Positions 59,126 to 64,000 of a DNA stretch of 64,000 bases are shown in pieces. This DNA is from Zea mays. Taxonomy: Eukaryota > Streptophyta > Magnoliopsida > Poales > Poaceae. A program made the position numbers and the translations under genes. Numbering within the stretch: the stretch's first letter is position 1; the number at the start of each line of letters is the position of its first letter. Under the pieces are notes generated by a model. The model saw only the letters and a program-made list of their open reading frames with translations, had not been told where the DNA came from and made no database searches. Location of the stretch: assembly GCF_902167145.1 (NCBI RefSeq), contig NC_050098.1, positions 135,792,207 to 135,856,206 on the forward strand. The letters run 5' to 3'.

Positions 59126-60398
59126 TGAAAGGGAATTAGGCTTACACCTATTTCCTAAATGATTTTTGGTGGTTGAATTGCCCAACACAAATATATGGAC
59201 TAACTAGTTTGCTCTAGTCTATAAGCTATACAGGTGCCAAAAGTTCACAAATAGCCAATAAAACGACCAAGAAAAGGGTTCAACAAAAAGAGCAAGGGAC
59301 AACCGAAGTGTGCCCTGGTCTGGCGCACCGGACTATCCGGTGCACCAAGGGACTCCAAGCTGAACTCTTCACCTTCGGGAATTCTCAAAGGCGCTTCGCT
59401 ATAATTCACCGGACTGTCCGGTGTACCACCGGACAGTGTCCGGTGTACCACCGGACAGTGTCCGGTGCCCCAGAGGAAAGCGACTCTGAACTCGCTAGCT
59501 TCGGATTTCTGCTCCGCTATAATTCACCGGACATGTCTGGTGCACACCGGACTGTCCGGTGAGCCAGCGGAGCAACGACTACTTCGCGCCAACGGTCGAC
59601 TGCAATGCATTAAATGCGCGCCTGCGCGCGCAGAGGAGCAGTGCACGCGCGGGTGGCACACCGGACAGTCTACAGGACTTGTCCGGTGCACCACCGGACA
59701 GCCAGGCGGGCCCACAAGACAGAGCTCCAACGGTCGGAACCCAACGGCCAGGTGACGTGGCTGGCGCACCGGACTGTCCGGTGCGCCATGCGACAGCAGC
59801 CTCCACCAAACGGCTAGTTTGGTGGTTGGGGCTATAAATACCCCAACCACCCCACATTCAAGTCATCCAAGTTTTCCACCTTCCAACTACTTACAAGAGC
59901 TCTAGCATTCAATTCTAGACACACCCAAGTGATCAAATCCTCTCACAATTCCACACAACACTTTAGTGATTAGTGAGAGAGATTTGCTTGTGTTCTTTCG
60001 AGCTCTTGCGCTTGGATTGCTTCTTTCTTTCGTTCTTACTTGCGAACAACTCAATTGTAACCGAGGCAAGAGACACCAATTGTGTGGTGGTCCTTGCGGG
60101 GAAGTTTGTTCCCGTTTGATTGAGAAGAAGAAGCTCACTCGGTCCAAGGGACTGTTTGAGAGAGGGAAAGGGTTGAAAGAGACTCGGTCTTTGTGACCAC
60201 CTCAACGGGGAGTAAGTTTGCAAGAACCGAACCTCGGTAAAACAAATCTGCGTGTCACACTCTTTATTCGCTTGCGATTTGTTTTGCACCCTCTCTCCCG
60301 GACTCGATTATATTTCTAACGCTAACCCGGCTTGTAGTTGTGATTAAGTTTGTAAAATTCAGATTCGCCCTATTCACCCCCCCTCTAGGCGACTTTCA
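59126..60398 (+). repeat. Copia-3 3' LTR (1273 bp)
   Basis: It begins TGAAAGGGAATTAGG after the polypurine tract and ends CCCCCCCTCTAGGCGACTTTCA. TATA box at 59833-59840. Palindrome-type elements lie from 59326 to 59783. The following bases ATAGG would be one TSD copy, with the partner outside the window. Confidence 0.9.
59326..59783 (+). promoter_or_regulatory. Palindrome array in Copia-3 U3
   Basis: CACCGGAC/GTCCGGTG palindromes, perfect and decayed, lie at 59326, near 59409-59465 (three in a row), 59527, 59548, within the imperfect stretch 59660-59705, and at 59767. Both spacer classes (T and AGT) occur, as in Copia-1 and Copia-2, although the rest of the LTR is largely unlike theirs. Confidence 0.55.
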
Positions 60399-61018
60399 AT
60401 AGGTTAATGGTTAAGACCCTTCGTCCTTCGAAGCATTATTTCCCTAAGGATATAACGATCTTCAGACGAAGGTTATGAAGGACATACCTTCATAATCACA
60501 GCATATGTCAATGAAAGACGAAGTCCATAAAACATGAGAAATAACATAAATAATTATATGACATCATAATATATCTTTTATTATATAATCATGAATGAAT
60601 AAGAATAACATAAGATTACATTTGTACCTTCGGCCCGACAGAAGGTGAAAGTACAAGCGTGACGCACGAGCAAGTACAAGTCAGCGTGAACAGTATGGGG
60701 GTACTGTTCATCTATTTATAGGCACAGGACGCAGCATGTGTAAATTTACATTCATGCCCTTCATATTTACTATTGACTTATGGACAACCCAACAGGGACT
60801 AGATAGCATTTTCCCCTTTAAGTCGGTTCCTTTTTCCGTCATTGCGCCGAAGCTTCCTTGCGCGTAGCTTCGGAGCAACATCAGCCTTCGTCTCGACCAT
60901 GCTTTTCACATCGTGTATGGTTTAAACCCGAGTCTGAAGGTACCTGTTCATGTGTTACACTTGGAAAACATTGTTAAATCATGTTTTGAGGACCTTCGAA
61001 AGACGAAGGCCCCCAACA
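60399..61018 (-). repeat. LTR Y fragment, Gypsy-like, minus strand
   Basis: On the minus strand it starts TGTTGGGGGCCTTCGTC at 61018, with GAAGGT/CGAAGG motifs throughout and a TATA box (TATAAATA) at 60720-60713. It is interrupted at 60398 by Copia-3, so its other end is outside the window. No coding part is seen, and the family is not assigned. Confidence 0.55.
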
Positions 61019-61520
61019 GCGTGAGTTACACGTGAAATCATTTTATGTATCGAAGTTTTAACATAATCAATATTTCACTTATCATTTTCATGTGGGGACT
61101 TGAGGTTATATTTGAATAGAATGTTTATTTGTTTTGGTAAGCTTTTTGCAATTTTGGGTCAAAATAGTGTATTTTATGAATTTTAATTATATTTTGATGA
61201 TTTTATGTAGAAAGAAATTAATAATGTACAAATAACCTCATAAATCCATGAAATTATACGAAGGTACAACATGTGGCCACATATAGTCATAAAAAATAAT
61301 GGGACCATAAAATCCACAGGATGTCAACGTTTCTTCTATTTTATTTCCACTTATTGCGTGAGTTACACGTGAAATCACTCTAAGTATCCAAGTTTCAACA
61401 TAATTAATACTTCACTTTACCATTTTTATGTGGGAACTTGAGATTATCTTCTATTAAATGTTTATTAGTATTGATAATTTACTTGCAATTTCGTGGTCGA
61501 ACAAGAATATTTTATGATAA
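61019..61520. repeat. Direct repeat with 337-bp period
   Basis: GCGTGAGTTACACGTGAAAT begins at 61019 and again at 61356, and similarity continues for about 165 bases. The first copy starts exactly where LTR Y ends, so Y probably inserted at or cut into it. No gene is seen. Confidence 0.75.
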
Positions 61521-61735
61521 CCAATTAATGCATTATCCGACAAGTATCCGATATCCGATCAAATAATATCTGTATCCATCACTTATCCGCCCGGATAAAT
61601 ATCCGGTCCCTGTATCTGTATCCGTCCCGTTTCTAACTATTTGTATCCGATCCCGAATCCATTTTAAATACATTAGGGTAAGATACAGGATGAACTACTA
61701 TCCGTCTGTATTCGCCCGTTTTCACCCTAATTTGG
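61520..61735. repeat. TATCCG-rich repeat, unclassified
   Basis: TATCCG or close variants occur about ten times in 200 bases. It ends in CGCCCGTTTTCACCCTAATT-type sequence. It looks like a fragment of a dispersed element, but no TIR pair or TSD could be fixed. Confidence 0.4.
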
Positions 61736-61974
61736 CCGAGTGTGGGGCGAGGGGTGAGAAAAAAGTAATGACCGAGAGTAGAGGGAGAGAGAAATGTGTT
61801 GGGGAGTACTTTTAGTACGGTTTAACAATTTTTGTGGAGCTAAATTGCTAATGTATGCTAAATTTTAACACATCATTTTAGTTATCATGTTTATTTCTAT
61901 AATAGCTAAACTTTAGCAAAGTACAGTGCTAAACTTTAGTAAGGTGAAACAAACGGGTCTAAATATACTACTAA
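61736..61974. other. AT-rich spacer with TTTAGCAAAGT-like repeats
   Basis: There is no ORF. CTAAACTTTAG(C/T)AA motifs recur (61913-61942) and a GTGAAACAAACGGGTCTAAA sequence near 61944 resembles a MITE end, but no matching end is found. Confidence 0.3.
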
Positions 61975-62259
61975 GAGCATCTCCAACAACGTGACCTATA
62001 AAAATGCCTTATAATTTAAAAATAAGTAAATTTTATAGAATTTAGTGCACCAACAAAACATCCCGCTCCAACAGTAAAGCCCAAAATCTAGATTATAGGA
62101 CAGCCTACTACGGTGTAGTATATTTGAGGCACTTGAGAGGGTGACCTATAGTTTTTTGACAAAATTTGTTGAATTAAAGCACTGTTGGAGTGGTTTTTAC
62201 TGTGTAGAGCCCTATATTTCAATTTGAGGCACTAGTTTAAGGCATTGTTGGAGATGCTC
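61975..62259. mobile_element. PIF/Harbinger-like MITE, 285 bp
   Basis: Termini GAGCATCTCCAACAA and TTGTTGGAGATGCTC are perfect 15-base inverted repeats. They are flanked by TAA at 61972-61974 and 62260-62262. A TAA TSD and short AT-rich interior with no ORF fit Tourist/PIF-Harbinger MITEs. Confidence 0.8.
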
Positions 62260-62399
62260 TAAGAGAAGAACCTTATTTTCTAAGAATTTTTATTTTTCCA
62301 AGTAAAATTAACTTAATTTTTGTCAGAAAAATAAAAATCCCTTAAAAATAGGACTAAACTAACCCTAAGTATACGAAACCCAAAGTTTACGGTCCTAAA

Positions 62400-62611
62400 A
62401 ATCAATTATCTCACCCACGAGCGATCGCTTTCTACCTCGCTATGCCCACGAGCTCGCTTTCTACTAGCTCTCGACGCGTCGCCGCCGACCACAGCACGGC
62501 TGGCGTGTGGATCCCTCCCGCTCTCCTCGCCGGATCTCCACCCGCCTCGCTCTCTCTGAGTCCAGTGGGGCAGAGATCCGTGAGCGCGAGGACTGGTCCC
62601 TTCTTGGGTTG
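62400..62611 (+). other. Candidate 5' UTR exon of a host gene
   Basis: A GC- and CT-rich stretch with CTCTC-rich sequence sits in AT-rich surroundings and ends at a consensus donor G|GTAAGC (62611/62612). No ATG-led ORF of note follows on the plus strand. An acceptor-like TTGTTGTCAG at 63115-63124 precedes GCTCCATGGGG, whose frame is short. This may be the noncoding first exon of a gene running to the right. It is a weak call without transcript data. Confidence 0.3.
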
Positions 62612-64000
62612 GTAAGCAACCATCGCTCACTTTCTTGGATGGATTCCGTCCAACAAAACCCAGATTCTTCTCCCTGTCCATTCGGTCTTAGCTCTGGGTA
62701 TGTGTGCTGCTAACCTGATCTGTCCATTCATGGCTCGATTAGGGTCTCTTCTCCAGCTCGCGAGTTCGCCACTGGTTGACACTGATTGTAGCACTTCGTG
62801 GTGCCTGATTGGATCGCGGGTGCGGTTTGCCCTCCACAAATTTGGGTTTGGTTCCACTGAACCCCCATGACCCAAGCGAAGTCCGCTCCTGGAAGGAAGG
62901 AGATGGGCCGTGGGCGGTCGCCGGAACCGCTCGATTTCTTCATATGGACTGTCGAGGTTGCTCATCTGTGTCCCCCTCTTTTGCCGTGCTGCTGCAAATG
63001 TTATTGTTGCGGAAACTAGTGGTCTTATTCTTGTGCATAGGCTTTAGTTTGGGAGAATTAGCTAGGAGATTGGGAAATCGGTGAGACAGTGTTTTCATTC
63101 TGACCATCCTTGAGTTGTTGTCAGGCTCCATGGGGAAGGAATCCACTATAGTGTAACATAGTTCTTAATGTTTACCCAGTGAGTTTCAACCATTTTGGAG
63201 TGGGTTTGGTGATATTGTTGGTTATAAGGCTAGCTTTTAAGCTATCACTTTGTTAGGCATTTGGGAAATCAGTAGTGTGATTTCTTAGGAACTTAATATT
63301 TTATATGTTGTTGTCCCTTTCATTTTAATGTACTGTCAGTTCTAGTGACCACTGAGCATTGAGGTTTCAGTTTGTTTGTCTTTTCCTACATGTTATTTAT
63401 TAGATCTTTTTTTTGCACCTTTTATTGTCCCTGGATTCTTTCATTTGATGGCTTTGGAACTTGCACACTAGAGAGGCTATCATACTCAGTGTTATCCTAA
63501 ATGCTAAACCGTAAATAGTAGTTTACTGTTTATGCTGTTTAGTTAGTCGGTGTTTAAATGGAGTTAAATGGTCTAAACGGTTTTGTATAGTACCACTAAA
63601 ATGTACATATATATATGTATGCAAAATTTTAATATACAAGAAAGTATACACATTTGTCTATATAAAAATATCTATGCTAGCAAATATTTTTTTAGGAAGA
63701 AACTAAATCTGACTCCACCTTATATATTTAAAACATTGATTAGTTGGGTACCGATGTGGTGGTCGTAATCCTTTTATTGACTAAACAGTGAGTTAAATAG
63801 TCATTTAGTCCATTTAATCATGAACTCTATCTTTTTATGCTGCTTGGATCGTTTAGACTGTTTAAATGGGTTTTAACAGTCCAACCTTTCAGGGGCCAAA
63901 TGACACGATTGTCCTTCATTTAGGGTGAATAGTGACCGTACTGTATATCCTTAATTGAATCTTATAAGCCAATGGGGTGCTTATCCTTATCCTGAATTTA
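62612..64000 (+). other. Possible intron / intergenic sequence, no gene supported
   Basis: T-rich low-GC sequence with poly-T runs, as in plant introns. Around 63500-63890 the motifs GTTTAAATGG, GTCTAAACGG and CATTTAGTCCATTTAA recur in both orientations, suggesting a decayed nonautonomous DNA transposon. No TIR or TSD could be fixed and no ORF above background is seen. Confidence 0.3.

Larger units (their letters stand above)
58102..60398 (+). mobile_element. Copia-3: Opie/Ji-type retrotransposon, right part only
   Basis: The visible parts are the RNase H end, the 3' untranslated region and the complete 3' LTR. It belongs to the same lineage as Copia-1 and Copia-2 but to a different family, as its LTR shares only the first bases, the palindromes and the end. 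The left part was separated by LTR X and lies outside the window. Confidence 0.88.

Noticed and set aside
62406..62965. Minus-strand ORFs of 91 and 112 codons near the putative 5' UTR
   Set aside because: No recognisable domain. Sequence features (donor site, CT-rich leader) favour plus-strand noncoding sequence.

Overview
The window is a block of intergenic plant heterochromatin made almost entirely of nested transposable elements. The element families (Opie/Ji-type Copia, a Huck-like Tat-lineage Gypsy, Tekay/Del-lineage chromoviruses, a CACTA/En-Spm DNA transposon), the canonical GT-AG introns and the very high element density point to maize (Zea mays) or a close relative. The species call is inference from family recognition and no search was run. 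No complete host gene is visible.

The nest can be read from LTR ends and target-site duplications (TSDs). From outside inwards: LTR Y (minus strand, 60399-61018) is interrupted by Copia-3 (58102-60398, right part only). Copia-3 is interrupted by a long minus-strand chromovirus-type LTR, X (visible as 8506-11242 and 55505-58101). X carries Copia-1 at its left edge (1-8505, left end outside the window) and a Huck-like element (11243-55504, TSD AATAC). The Huck 5' LTR is split by a Tekay-lineage element (12799-26483, TSD CACGT). Its 3' LTR is split by Copia-2 (37953-54867, TSD CCTAC), whose RNase H region is split by an 8.0-kb CACTA transposon (44743-52761, TSD ATC).

Copia-1 has full-length gag and pol and LTRs differing at 4 of 791 compared positions, so it is young and may be autonomous. 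Tekay LTRs differ at about 0.5%, yet its gag and pol carry five stops and a frameshift, while a separate 194-codon ORF upstream of gag is open. Copia-2 and Huck LTRs each differ by about 2%. Huck gag-pol has nine in-frame stops but still shows protease, RT, two RNase H domains and integrase. Copia-2 has three stops and two frameshifts besides the CACTA insertion. In the CACTA element a ten-exon TnpA-like gene (581 codons) reads without lesion, and the three-exon TNP2-type transposase gene has a single amber stop.

Right of the nest (61019-64000) lie a 337-bp-period duplication, a TATCCG-rich repeat, a PIF/Harbinger-like MITE with TAA TSD, and a GC-rich segment followed by a consensus 5' splice site that may be the untranslated 5' end of a host gene running off the window.
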